Assembly (NCBI GenBank): GCA_002694745.1
Contig: NZMY01000027.1
Span: 1 to 64,000, forward strand
Reading direction: 5' to 3'
Source: Croceicoccus sp.
GTDB taxonomy: Bacteria > Pseudomonadota > Alphaproteobacteria > Sphingomonadales > Sphingomonadaceae
Length of the DNA: 64,000 nucleotides
The translations under genes and the position numbers were made by a program. The notes under the pieces were generated by a model. That model saw only the letters and a list, made by a program, of their open reading frames with translations, was not told the origin of the DNA and searched no databases. Below, in pieces: positions 45,706 to 55,600 of this stretch; the stretch's first letter is position 1, and every line of letters begins with the position of its first letter.

Positions 45706-47103
45706 ATGACCGAAAAGACTGCGCTGATCCAGCCCGATCGCGGACAGGACGCGATCCCCATCCATCTCGTGAACAAGGACGGTTTCGACGACTGGGCCAA
45801 GGGCCTGTCGGGCCCGCAGCGCGCCGCGCTGAAGGCGCAGGGCTTTACCGGCAAGGGGTACCAGACCGCCATCGTCCCCGACAGCGACGGGACCGGCCCC
45901 GGCTGGTTCGCGGTCGGCGGCGTCGCCAATCCCGATGAGCTGTCCAGCTGGTGCATGGCCAAGCTGGCCGAGAAGCTGCCTGCGGGCACCTATCGCCGCG
46001 CGGGTGGCGATCCCGGCCCCGCGCTGTTCGGCTGGCAGACCGCGCAATATCGCTTCACCCGCTACCGCGAGGACAAGGACGCCGAAGGGCCGCGCATCCT
46101 GCTGACGGGCGAGGTCGCGCTGATCGACGAAGCCATCGCCGAGGCCGAGGCGGCCAATCTGGTGCGCGACATGGTCAACACGCCTGCCGAGGACATGGGT
46201 CCGGAAGCGATCGAGGCGCAGGTGACGGCCATCGCCAAGGCTTTCGACGCCGAGGTCAGCGTGACCCGCGGCGATGCGCTGGAAAAAGAATTTCCGATGG
46301 TGCACGCGGTCGGCCGCGCGGCGGCGCGCGCCCATGCGCCGCGGCTGATCGAACTGCACTGGGGACCCAAGGACGCGCCGCGCATCGCCGTGGTCGGCAA
46401 GGGCGTGACCTTCGATTCGGGCGGACTCGACGTGAAGAGCAGCGCGGGCATGCTGCTGATGAAGAAGGACATGGGCGGATCGGCCCATGCGCTCGCACTG
46501 GCAAAGCTGATCATGGAGCGCGGGCTGAAGGTCCGGCTGCATCTTGTGATTCCGACGGTCGAGAATGCAATTTCGGGCAATGCGTTTCGCCCCGGCGACG
46601 TGCTCGATTCGCGCAAGGGCCTGTCGGTCGAGATCACCAATACCGACGCCGAGGGCCGGCTGATCCTGGGCGACGCGCTGACCCGCGCCAGCGAGGAGAA
46701 GCCGGAATTCATCATCGACTTCGCCACGCTCACCGGCGCGGCACGCGTGGCGCTCGGCCCCGATCTGCCTGCATTGTTCACGCGCCGCGACGAGACGTCT
46801 GACGAGCTGATCGCGGCGGGCAAGGCGCATGACGACAGCGTGTGGCGGCTCCCGCTTGAGGAGACCTATCGCGACATGCTGAAGAGCGACATCGCCGATA
46901 TCGCCAATTCGGCCAGCGGCGGCTTTGCCGGGGCGACGACGGCGGCGCTGTTCCTCGACCGCTTTGTCGGTGACGACATCGAATGGGCGCATTTCGACAC
47001 ATTCGCATGGCGTCCCGCCGCCAAGCCGGGCCGGCCCAAGGGCGGCGCATCGCTGGGCCTGCGGGCGGCATGGCATATGCTGAAGGCACGCTATTCGCGC
47101 TGA
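45706..47103 (+). CDS. Leucyl aminopeptidase family protein (M17)
   Basis: A cytosolic dinuclear metallo-aminopeptidase of 465 residues. The C-terminal catalytic domain carries GKGVTFDSGGLDVKSS, KKDMGGSAHALALA and the M17 signature NTDAEGRLILGDAL, which contain the metal ligands. The N-terminal domain (1-165) is divergent from PepA. It is followed 124 bases later by an SH3 protein, matching a common alphaproteobacterial pairing of M17 peptidase with an SH3-NlpC/P60 peptidase, although the catalytic half of the partner is missing here. Confidence 0.94.
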   Translation: MTEKTALIQPDRGQDAIPIHLVNKDGFDDWAKGLSGPQRAALKAQGFTGKGYQTAIVPDSDGTGPGWFAVGGVANPDELSSWCMAKLAEKLPAGTYRRAGGDPGPALFGWQTAQYRFTRYREDKDAEGPRILLTGEVALIDEAIAEAEAANLVRDMVNTPAEDMGPEAIEAQVTAIAKAFDAEVSVTRGDALEKEFPMVHAVGRAAARAHAPRLIELHWGPKDAPRIAVVGKGVTFDSGGLDVKSSAGMLLMKKDMGGSAHALALAKLIMERGLKVRLHLVIPTVENAISGNAFRPGDVLDSRKGLSVEITNTDAEGRLILGDALTRASEEKPEFIIDFATLTGAARVALGPDLPALFTRRDETSDELIAAGKAHDDSVWRLPLEETYRDMLKSDIADIANSASGGFAGATTAALFLDRFVGDDIEWAHFDTFAWRPAAKPGRPKGGASLGLRAAWHMLKARYSR

Positions 47104-47227
47104 CCGCAAGGCGAAGGGTCTGTCGGCGAGGATAGTGCGGAACTTGCCCTAAGGGCACCGCGCGTCTAAGCGCCCGTCATAGCGCCATGGCGCAATGACC
47201 CATCGCCACCATGACTGATCGACTGCC

Positions 47228-47593
47228 TTGACCGATAACGCCGCCACCGTTCCTGCCGGACAATCCTTCGCCCTATCCGGCGTCAGCACGCGCTTTGACC
47301 CGGTGCATATGCCGGTGCGCGGCGATCTTGCGCATGTGCGTCTGGCCGGCAAGGTGTTCGTGCCGCATTACGCGGTGCCGATGCCGCACCGCGCGACGCA
47401 GGCGACACCCGTATTTGCGCAGTCCGCGCAGCATGCCGATCCCGTCGGCGCACTGGTTGCGAACGGCGTGTTCGACGTGCTCGACATGGCGGGCGACTGG
47501 GCGTGGGGCGTGATCGCGGGCGAGCCCGGTGATGGGCTTGAGTTCGGGCCGGTCGGCTATGTCCCGCTCGCCCTGCTGAAGCCCTGCGCATGA
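47228..47593 (+). CDS. SH3-domain protein lacking the NlpC/P60 peptidase domain
   Basis: A 121-residue protein that matches the N-terminal SH3-like part of gamma-D-glutamyl peptidases (FDPVHMPVRGDLAHVRLAGKV, GDWAWGVI, VGYVPLALL). The C-terminal NlpC/P60 catalytic domain, with its Cys-His dyad, is absent. The frame ends cleanly with a stop overlapping argC by 4 bases. The start is probably TTG at 47228 with no clear ribosome binding site, so expression level is doubtful. It could bind cell-wall peptides without cleaving them, or be a relic. Confidence 0.72.
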   Translation: MTDNAATVPAGQSFALSGVSTRFDPVHMPVRGDLAHVRLAGKVFVPHYAVPMPHRATQATPVFAQSAQHADPVGALVANGVFDVLDMAGDWAWGVIAGEPGDGLEFGPVGYVPLALLKPCA

Positions 47594-48564
47594 CGCCCCC
47601 AGGAATGACGCACCCAAGCATGACAAACGTTTTCATCGACGGTGCCGCCGGCACCACCGGCCTTGAGATTGCCGAGCGGCTGTCTGGCCGTGAAGAGCTG
47701 TCGCTGATCATCCTGCCCGAGGACCGGCGCAAGGACGATGCCGCCCGCGCCGAGGCGCTGAACGATTGCGACATCGCGGTGCTGTGTCTGCCCGACGATG
47801 CGGCGCGCGCGGCGGTGGCGATGATCCGCAACGATCGCACGCGCGTGATCGATGCATCGACCGCGCACCGCGTCGCGCCGGGCTGGACCTATGGTTTCCC
47901 GGAACTGGTGGGCCATGACAAGGTGGCGCAGGCGCGCTTCGTCGCCAATCCCGGCTGCTATCCCACCGGTTTCCTCGCGCTGATCGCGCCGCTGGTGCGC
48001 GCGGGACTGCTGCCTGCCGACTGGCCCTACATGGTCAATGCGGTGTCGGGCTATTCGGGCGGCGGCAAGGCGCTGATCGAGCATTTCGAGGGCGCGAAGC
48101 AGGACGGCAAATCCATCGCCTTTCGCGCCTATGGCCTTTCCATGGGGCACAAGCATGTTGCCGAGATGAAGGCGCTGGCGGGGCTTGCCCACGAGCCGCT
48201 GTTCGCCCCCGCCGTGGTCGACGCCTATCGCGGCATGGTGGTCGAGGTGCCGCTTCCGATCGGTGCGATGCCGGGTGCGGTGGATCCCGATGCCTTGCGC
48301 AGCGCCTTGGCGGAATTCTATGCGGGCAGCTCGCTGGTGAACGTATCGCCGGATACGCCTGCAGAGCTTTTGCTGCACGCCGATACGCCTGCCAGCGATT
48401 GCCTCGACCTCTTCGTATTCGGATCGGCGGACGGATCGCAGGCGCGGCTGATCGCGCGGCTCGACAATCTGGGCAAGGGTGCGGGCGGTGCGGCGGTGCA
48501 GAACCTCAACCTGATGGCGGGCCTTCCCGAAACGCAGGGACTGCGGCTGAGTCCGCCGGGCTGA
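47590..48564 (+). CDS. argC: N-acetyl-gamma-glutamyl-phosphate reductase ArgC
   Basis: An NADPH-dependent reductase of arginine biosynthesis, type 2 form, up to 324 residues. It shows the N-terminal nucleotide motif VFIDGAAGTTGLEIA, the catalytic Cys in ANPGCYPTG (C123) and the conserved MGHKHVAEM with an active-site His. The start is uncertain: ATG 47590 overlaps the SH3 gene stop (ATGA), whereas ATG 47620 gives the usual family N-terminus. No other arg genes are adjacent. Confidence 0.94.
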   Translation: MTPPGMTHPSMTNVFIDGAAGTTGLEIAERLSGREELSLIILPEDRRKDDAARAEALNDCDIAVLCLPDDAARAAVAMIRNDRTRVIDASTAHRVAPGWTYGFPELVGHDKVAQARFVANPGCYPTGFLALIAPLVRAGLLPADWPYMVNAVSGYSGGGKALIEHFEGAKQDGKSIAFRAYGLSMGHKHVAEMKALAGLAHEPLFAPAVVDAYRGMVVEVPLPIGAMPGAVDPDALRSALAEFYAGSSLVNVSPDTPAELLLHADTPASDCLDLFVFGSADGSQARLIARLDNLGKGAGGAAVQNLNLMAGLPETQGLRLSPPG

Positions 48565-48640
48565 AAACGCGCCTATCGAATTGGCACTGCCCAAAAAACG
48601 GGCACGGCTTGCATAAGCGTTGAACAGCGGCGGGCACCCT

Positions 48641-49171
<531 letters not shown>

Positions 49172-49256
49172 TTTTCCCCGCTCCCGGCGACCGGGGGCAA
49201 ACATTACCGCAAATAGCCCGGCACTGGACGCCGGGTCTTCCATGAAAGGGATCAAA

Positions 49257-50666
49257 ATGGCCTCTGCAAAGGACATCCTGAAAAGGATCAAGGACGAGGA
49301 GATCGAATGGGTCGATCTGCGCTTCACCGACCCCAAGGGCAAGTGGCAGCACCTCCAGATGCTCGCCGCCCCGTTGGACGAGGACGCGCTTGAGCAGGGT
49401 CTGATGTTCGACGGTTCGTCGATCGAGGGCTGGAAGGCCATCAACGAATCGGACATGATCCTCAAGCCCGATCTCGACGCGTGCTATGTCGATCCGTTCT
49501 CGGCGACCCCGATGCTGGTGCTGTTCTGCGACATCGTCGAACCCTCCACCGGTGAGCTGTACATGCGAGACCCGCGCTCGACCGCCAAGCGCGCCGAGGC
49601 TTTCCTGAAGTCGAGCGGCATCGGCGACACCGTCTATGTCGGCCCCGAGCCCGAGTTCTTCATGTTCGACGACGTGCGTTTCTATGACGGCTACGACGGT
49701 TCGGGCTTCAAGATCGACGACATCGAGCTGCCCGGCAACACCAACAAGGAATACGAAGCCGGCAATCTGGGCCACCGCCCGCGCGCCAAGGGCGGCTATT
49801 TCCCCGTGCCGCCGGTCGACAGCTGCATGGACATCCGCGCCGAAATGGTCTCGACCATGGTGGAAATGGGCCTGCCCATGGACAAGCACCACCACGAGGT
49901 CGCCTCGGCCCAGCACGAGCTTGGCATCACCTTCGGCACGCTGACGCAGACCGCGGACCGCGTGCAGATCTACAAGTATGTCGTGCAGATGGTCGCGCAG
50001 GCCTATGGCAAGACTGCGACCTTCATGCCCAAGCCGATCAAGGCCGACAACGGCAGCGGCATGCACACCCACATGTCGATCTGGGACAATGGCAAGCCGA
50101 CCTTCGCGGGCAATGGCTATGCCGGCCTTTCGGACAACTGCCTGTATTACATCGGCGGCGTCATCAAGCATGCCAAGGCGCTGAATGCCTTCACCAACCC
50201 GACCACCAACAGCTACAAGCGTCTGGTGCCGGGCTTCGAGGCACCCGTGCTGCTCGCATATTCGGCGCGCAACCGGTCGGCTTCGTGCCGTATTCCTTAC
50301 GGTGCGGGTGAAAAGGCGAAGCGCGTCGAGTTCCGCTTCCCCGATCCGCTGGCGAACCCCTATCTGTCGTTCGCCGCGCTGCTGATGGCGGGCATCGACG
50401 GGATCAAGAACAAGATCCACCCGGGCGAGGCCATGGACAAGAACCTCTATGACCTGCCCCCGGCAGAGCTGGCCGAGGTTCCGACCGTCTGCGGTTCGCT
50501 GCGCGAAGCGCTGATGTCGCTGGAAGCCGATCACGAGTTCCTGCTGGAAGGCGGCGTCTTCTCGAAGGACCAGATCGACGCCTATTGCGAGCTGAAGTGG
50601 GAAGAAGTCCTGCGCTTTGAAACCACGCCCAGCCCGGTCGAATACGACATGTACTACAGCGCCTGA
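49257..50666 (+). CDS. glnA: Glutamine synthetase type I
   Basis: A dodecameric ATP-dependent enzyme of 469 residues that condenses ammonia and glutamate. Hallmarks are [51 protein letters not shown] (ATP site), [10 protein letters not shown] and the adenylylation tyrosine in [10 protein letters not shown] (near residue 398), so it is the GS-I-beta form controlled by GlnE and P-II. ATG 49257 is used; ATG 49242 would add 5 residues. A strong terminator ends the operon. Confidence 0.97.
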   Translation: MASAKDILKRIKDEEIEWVDLRFTDPKGKWQHLQMLAAPLDEDALEQGLMFDGSSIEGWKAINESDMILKPDLDACYVDPFSATPMLVLFCDIVEPSTGELYMRDPRSTAKRAEAFLKSSGIGDTVYVGPEPEFFMFDDVRFYDGYDGSGFKIDDIELPGNTNKEYEAGNLGHRPRAKGGYFPVPPVDSCMDIRAEMVSTMVEMGLPMDKHHHEVASAQHELGITFGTLTQTADRVQIYKYVVQMVAQAYGKTATFMPKPIKADNGSGMHTHMSIWDNGKPTFAGNGYAGLSDNCLYYIGGVIKHAKALNAFTNPTTNSYKRLVPGFEAPVLLAYSARNRSASCRIPYGAGEKAKRVEFRFPDPLANPYLSFAALLMAGIDGIKNKIHPGEAMDKNLYDLPPAELAEVPTVCGSLREALMSLEADHEFLLEGGVFSKDQIDAYCELKWEEVLRFETTPSPVEYDMYYSA

Positions 50667-50704
50667 TACGCTGCATGACATAGCCGGGTGCGCCCGGCGG
50701 ATTG

Positions 50705-50737
50705 GGGCGCGGAAGATTCGATCTTCCGCGCCCTTTT
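50705..50737 (+). terminator. Rho-independent terminator of glnBA
   Basis: GGGCGCGGAAGAT (50705-50717) and its perfect 13-bp complement (50721-50733) flank a TCG loop and are followed by TTTT. A second, smaller stem GCCGGG/CCCGGC lies just before it (about 50683-50698). Confidence 0.92.
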
Positions 50738-50870
50738 CGTGTTCCGACGGGTCCGTGCATGAATGTGCCGTCTTGCAACACCATCCCGCGACCCCGCCCT
50801 GCCTGCCCGATCGAAAGGAACGGCTGCGAACCCAAAGCGTTGCTGTCAAAAGCAATTCGCAGGTAAACAT

Positions 50871-52007
50871 ATGATAAGCTCTATCTCGTCCCGGGTGCTT
50901 GCCCGCGGAGTCGCCGGCGGCATCGCCGCGCTGGCTCTGGCAGCGACTGGTGCGCTCGCGCAGCCCGAAGGAAAGGGCCAAGGCGGCGGCAACGGTAATG
51001 GCAATGGCGGTCCGCCGGCGCAGGCGCGCAGTCCTGACAAGGGACCCGGTGGCAATGGCAACGCCGGCAATGGAGCCGCACGGAAAGGTCCGGTCGAAAG
51101 GGACCAGCCAGGCAATGGCGCCCGAAACGGTAATGGCAATGGCAATGGCAATGGCAATGGTCAGGGTCAGGGCCAGCGCGGCAATGGCAATGGCAATGGC
51201 AATGGCAATGATGTCGCGCCCGGTCAGGCGAAGGCCGCAAATCTCGACATGCGTGGCAACGGCAATCGTGCGAATTCAGCCGGTCCGAAGGTCAATAACG
51301 GCAACGGCAACGGCGCGCAGGCGCAACGCTTCCCGGCCCAGCGGGGCAACAACGGCAACGGCAATCGCAACACCCGGATCCGCTATGGCGACGATCCCGC
51401 CACGCTGATCTTCGCACGCAACGACCGCCTTATCCGCGATCGCGGCATACTCGACGGGTGCCCGCCCGGCCTTGCCAAGAAACTTAATGGCTGCACCCCG
51501 CCCGGTCTGGACCGGCGCGATCCCTATCGCTTCGACGACAGCGGATGGTGGGGGCTGCCCGGCCTGTCGGACGGACGCTATCGCTATTACGGCGGCAATC
51601 TCGTCCGGCTGTCCGAGGCGGGGTCGATCCTCGGCTATTACCCGCTGCTGGGCGGGGCGCTTTCGGTCGGCAATGCATGGCCAAGCTGGTATGACGAGGA
51701 CCCCCTGCCCCGCTACACGCAGGATTATTACAGCCTTGGCCCCAGCTATCGCTATGCCGACAATGTGATCTATCGCACCGATCCGCAGACCGACGCGATC
51801 ACCTCGATCGCGGCGCTGCTGACCGGAAGCGATTTCCGGATCGGGCAGCCGATGCCCTCGGGCTATGAGGTCTATAATGTGCCCTATGGATATAGAGATC
51901 GCTATCGCGACGGGCCCGATGCACGCTATCGCTATAGCGACGGATACGTCTATCAGGTCGATCCAACCACTCAGCTTATCGTCGCGGCCATCGAGTTACT
52001 GGCCTGA
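50871..52007 (+). CDS. Secreted Gly/Asn-rich protein with RcnB/CigR-like C-terminus
   Basis: A 378-residue exported protein: a signal peptide (1-30, ending ALAQ), a low-complexity Gly-Asn/Gln-rich region (about 36-170) built from repeats of GN, then a segment with CPPGLAKKLNGCTPPGL, a motif found in RcnB/CigR-type periplasmic proteins, and a Tyr-rich domain (about 235-378) containing repeated DRYRY and YRTDP patterns. Two Cys residues probably form a disulfide. The function is unknown; the composition suggests an outer-surface or periplasmic protein. It is followed 13 bases later by the fasciclin lipoprotein gene. Confidence 0.82.
   Translation: MISSISSRVLARGVAGGIAALALAATGALAQPEGKGQGGGNGNGNGGPPAQARSPDKGPGGNGNAGNGAARKGPVERDQPGNGARNGNGNGNGNGNGQGQGQRGNGNGNGNGNDVAPGQAKAANLDMRGNGNRANSAGPKVNNGNGNGAQAQRFPAQRGNNGNGNRNTRIRYGDDPATLIFARNDRLIRDRGILDGCPPGLAKKLNGCTPPGLDRRDPYRFDDSGWWGLPGLSDGRYRYYGGNLVRLSEAGSILGYYPLLGGALSVGNAWPSWYDEDPLPRYTQDYYSLGPSYRYADNVIYRTDPQTDAITSIAALLTGSDFRIGQPMPSGYEVYNVPYGYRDRYRDGPDARYRYSDGYVYQVDPTTQLIVAAIELLA
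51126..51211 (+). repeat. Imperfect hexanucleotide tandem repeat (AATGGC)
   Basis: Two runs of AATGGC-type hexamers (five then five copies, separated by GGTCAG units) encode the Asn-Gly run of the secreted protein. Related units extend on both sides, from about 50985 to 51375. Because the unit is six bases, copy-number change would keep the frame and simply change repeat length. Confidence 0.85.
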
Positions 52008-52020
52008 GAGAGGAAGCATA

Positions 52021-52566
52021 ATGCATAACCGGACAGTTCAACGATGCGCCCTGCTGCTTGCGCTAGCCGTGCCGGCCGGGGCCTGTTCGGATTCAGGTCC
52101 CGACGAGGCCGAGGCATCGGTCGGCAATGAAACGCTGGCGGCCGCGCTGGCGGACGGCGACGATACCGGCGCGATGAGCGAGGCTTTGCAGGAGACCGGC
52201 CTTGCCCAGATCTTCGACGGCAGCGCGGCCTATACCGTTCTGGCGCCCAGCGATGCATCGATCGATGCGATTGCCGGCCTTGGCGACATGCCCGAAGTGG
52301 ATCGAAATGCCGTGCTTGCAGCCATATTGCGCGAACATGTGCTGCCCGGCGCACTGACGCCCGAGGATATCGAGAACGCGATCGAGGTGCAGGACGGGCA
52401 GGTGTCGATCCAGACCATGGGCGACGGCATGATGCGCTTTGCGATGCAGGGCGACCGCCTGACCGTCACCGACGACAATGGCCGCACGGCGACCGTGAGC
52501 GGCGCACCGGTACTGGCCAGCAATGGCGTGGTCATTCCCATCGACGCGGTGCTGAAACAGCCCTGA
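52021..52566 (+). CDS. Fasciclin (FAS1) domain lipoprotein
   Basis: A 181-residue predicted lipoprotein (lipobox PAGAC) carrying one FAS1 domain (about 36-180) with YTVLAPSDASIDAI, LREHVLPGALTPEDI and SNGVVIPIDAVLKQ, all conserved. FAS1 domains mediate adhesion or binding at the cell surface. The ATG at 52021 has a strong GAGAGGAAG ribosome binding site, and the gene starts 13 bases after the Gly/Asn-rich protein. It is convergent with tamB. Confidence 0.9.
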   Translation: MHNRTVQRCALLLALAVPAGACSDSGPDEAEASVGNETLAAALADGDDTGAMSEALQETGLAQIFDGSAAYTVLAPSDASIDAIAGLGDMPEVDRNAVLAAILREHVLPGALTPEDIENAIEVQDGQVSIQTMGDGMMRFAMQGDRLTVTDDNGRTATVSGAPVLASNGVVIPIDAVLKQP

Positions 52567-52610
52567 ACGAATTGGCCTGACGGAACCGGCCTGAGTGGGT
52601 ATCGGGCCCG

Positions 52611-55600
52611 TCAGTAATCCTTGCTGATCTCGGCCGTGACCGCGTTGTAATTCAGCGAGGACACGGTCGCCAGCAGGGACAGCCAGCTGGTGACGCGGAA
52701 CTCCAGTTCCGTCGCGCTGTAACCCTTGCCGTCGGTGACCAGCTCTACATAGAGATTGCGGCCGATATATTCGCCCACCGCGACGCTGGTGCCGCGTCCC
52801 AGCGCCTCGTCCGCGCCAATCACGCGCAGCCGGTCGACCCCGATCGCGCTGCGCAATTCGTTGATCGGGTCCAGACCGCCCCCGCCGCCGCTCTGGAACG
52901 CAGCCAGCGCCGCGCCCAGTTGCAGCGCTTCGGGCGCGGAGATGTTGGCGACCGAATCGCCGAACAGCAGGCGCGACAGCACCTCCTCTTCGGGTAGCGC
53001 GGGTACGGACGAGAAGCTGATTTCGGGCGAAAAAGCGGTGCCCTGGATCAGGATCGTCGCATTGATGTCGTTGACGTCGGCCTCCGCCTCGACATCGAGG
53101 CGCGGGTCGGGCGGGTTTTCGCCGGAAAAGCTGATGCGTCCGCGCGCAAGGTCGAAGCGCTTGCCCGCGAACTGGTATCCGCCGCGGACGAGGTCGGCCT
53201 GGCCGAACAGGATCGGCTCATTCGTATTGCCGCGCAGCCGCACATCGACGCCCCATTCACTGTCGAGGCCCATGCCCTTGACGGTAAAGCGATTTTTCGC
53301 CTGCACGTCGATCAGATAGCGCCACGGCGTGCCCGCCGCTTGGCGCGTCTGTCGGTCGGCCGGGAGGTTGATCTCGCGCCGCGGGATGCTGGGCAGACGT
53401 TCCACCTCGCTAGCGCGGCCCAGTCTCCACCGGCCCGAGATCATGTCGAGACGGCCTGCGACCGTCCCGACATTGTCACGCGCGACGATACGGAGCGGGC
53501 CGCTGACCACCGCGGCCATGTCGTCGCGGTTCAGCACGCGCGCATTGTTCGCCGCCAGCCTGATGTCCATGCCTACCCCGGTACTGAAGACGCGCGACAG
53601 ATCGACCGATCCGCTGCCCCTGACGGTGCCGCTGCCCGCCGTTCCGCTGAAACGCGGCAGGCGCAGCACCGAACCGTCGAACGTGCCCAGCACCGATATG
53701 TCGGTCACATCGGTGCCCGTCAGCGTGCTCTGCAGCCGCAATCCGTCGCCGCGCAGGGTGCCGCGGATCTGCGGATCGGCGAGCGTTCCGCGCATGTCGC
53801 CCGCGATGCGCACATCGCCCGTCACATCGAACAGCTCGACCGCCGTCAATCGCCAGAGTGCATCGGCGGGGCCGCCATAGCGCAATTGCGCGAACAGCGA
53901 TCCGGCGCGAAGCCGTTCGAGCAGCGTGCCTTCCGCCGGCAGGCCGGAAATGCGCGCCTGCAGCCGTCCGTGCCGGCTTGCGTCCTCGCGAATGACGGTT
54001 CGCATCTCGATATCGTCGGGCGTCAGCTGAGCGACCATGGCAAGGTCGACCGGGCGCGAGGTCAGGACCAGCCCGGATCGCGTCAGATCGTCGAACAGCA
54101 GCCGCGCGCGGCCGGTCGCGGGCGTGCCGGGTGCATCGCTGAAATCGACGATGCCCGACACCTTGCCGCCAATGTCGAGGTTCGAGACGAACAGATTCGC
54201 GACGTCGAGCGGCATGTCGACGACGCGGACATGCACCTCCGTGCCTCCGCCAAAGCGGCCCTCGGCCTGGATCTTGCCGCCGGCAAACTCGATCTGGCTA
54301 CGCTGCAGCGCCCAGCCGCTTTCGTCGCGCAGCACGACGAGGGCACGCGGCATGGAAATGCGCCGCCCGCCATAACGGCCACGTCCGGCCACCTCGATCC
54401 TGTCGTTCGAGACATCGCCCGCCAGCCGCATGAAGAACCGGCTCCCCCGCCGCCCGGCGACCAGCGCCCTGAAGGTGCCTTCGCCGTTCTCCAGCCTTCC
54501 CTCGGCAGCAAGGCGTCCGACGAACAACTGCCCGCGTCCGATACCCTGCGCGTTGATCCCGCCGTCGATGGTGACGCTCTCACCCAGCACGCCCTGCGCC
54601 TTGATATGCGCCAGCCGCACGGTAATCGGTTCCTCGCCCTCGAACCTTGCGTTGCGCAGCACGATATCGGCGTCGATCCCCTGCCCCGCCTGCTGCGGCG
54701 ACAAGGCGACCGTGCCGGTCACCCCGCCGCCCTCCAGCGCCAGATCGCCCGCTAGACCGCCTTCTTCGGCCAGCAGTTCGCCCGACATCACCGTATCGCT
54801 GAGCGTAAAGCGGTTGACCGAGATGCGCAGCGGCTCGTCCTCCGCGGCGACAAGGCCGAAATTGCCCGCGAACGGCCCCAGCATTGACTGGCCCTCGGTA
54901 TCGATCAGGAACCCGTCCTCGCTGGGCGCGATGGCGATGCGCATGTCGGTCACGCCGCCTGCCGGGAGGGGATCGGACAGAACGAGTTCCGCGCGCGGCC
55001 CCTCGCCATCCAGCGTTCCGTCGATGGTGAAGGGGCCGAAATTCTCATGCCGCCCCTCGCCCGCAAGCTGCACGGTGCCGTCGAGAGCGCGTTCGCCCGA
55101 AAGCGTCAGGTCCAGCAAGGGCGCGTCGATCCTTGCGCTGCGGATCAGCAGGGGTGCGGACGATGCCATCGACAGATCCGCGCTGAATGAGATCGGCGCG
55201 CCGATATAGGTCTCGACCGTGGCATTGGTGACGCGGGTCACGCGCCCGTCGACCTTTGCGGTCAGTTGCCAGCCCTGCCCGCTCGTCAGCAGCAGGTCGG
55301 CCTGCGCGCGCGCATTTGCGCTACCCAGCCCTTGCAGCATGACGCCATTGGCGATGAGCGGACCGCTCAGCCGATAGCGGCCCCGCCGGACATCGCCATC
55401 AAGCGCCAGCCGCGCGCCGAGCCCCGAGGAATCGAACACCATATCGGGCGCGACCAGCCTGCCGTTCGCATAGGTCAGCGTCGCCGCAAGCCGCGCGCCG
55501 CGCAGCCGCGGATCGACGAAGGCGCTGCCGCTGCTGATCTCGCGCGCGGTGGCGCGGACCGGCAGTTGCAGGCGCGAGCCGTTCCAGTTGCCATTGCCCG

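Noticed and set aside
47181-47196. GCGCCATGGCGC palindrome before the SH3 gene as an operator
   Set aside because: Twelve-base GC palindromes are expected by chance in such DNA, and nothing else supports a binding site.
48541-48625. Sigma-54-like GGGCAC...TTGC upstream of glnB at 48600
   Set aside because: The GG-to-GC distance is two bases too short for a -24/-12 promoter; the site at 48641 has the correct spacing.
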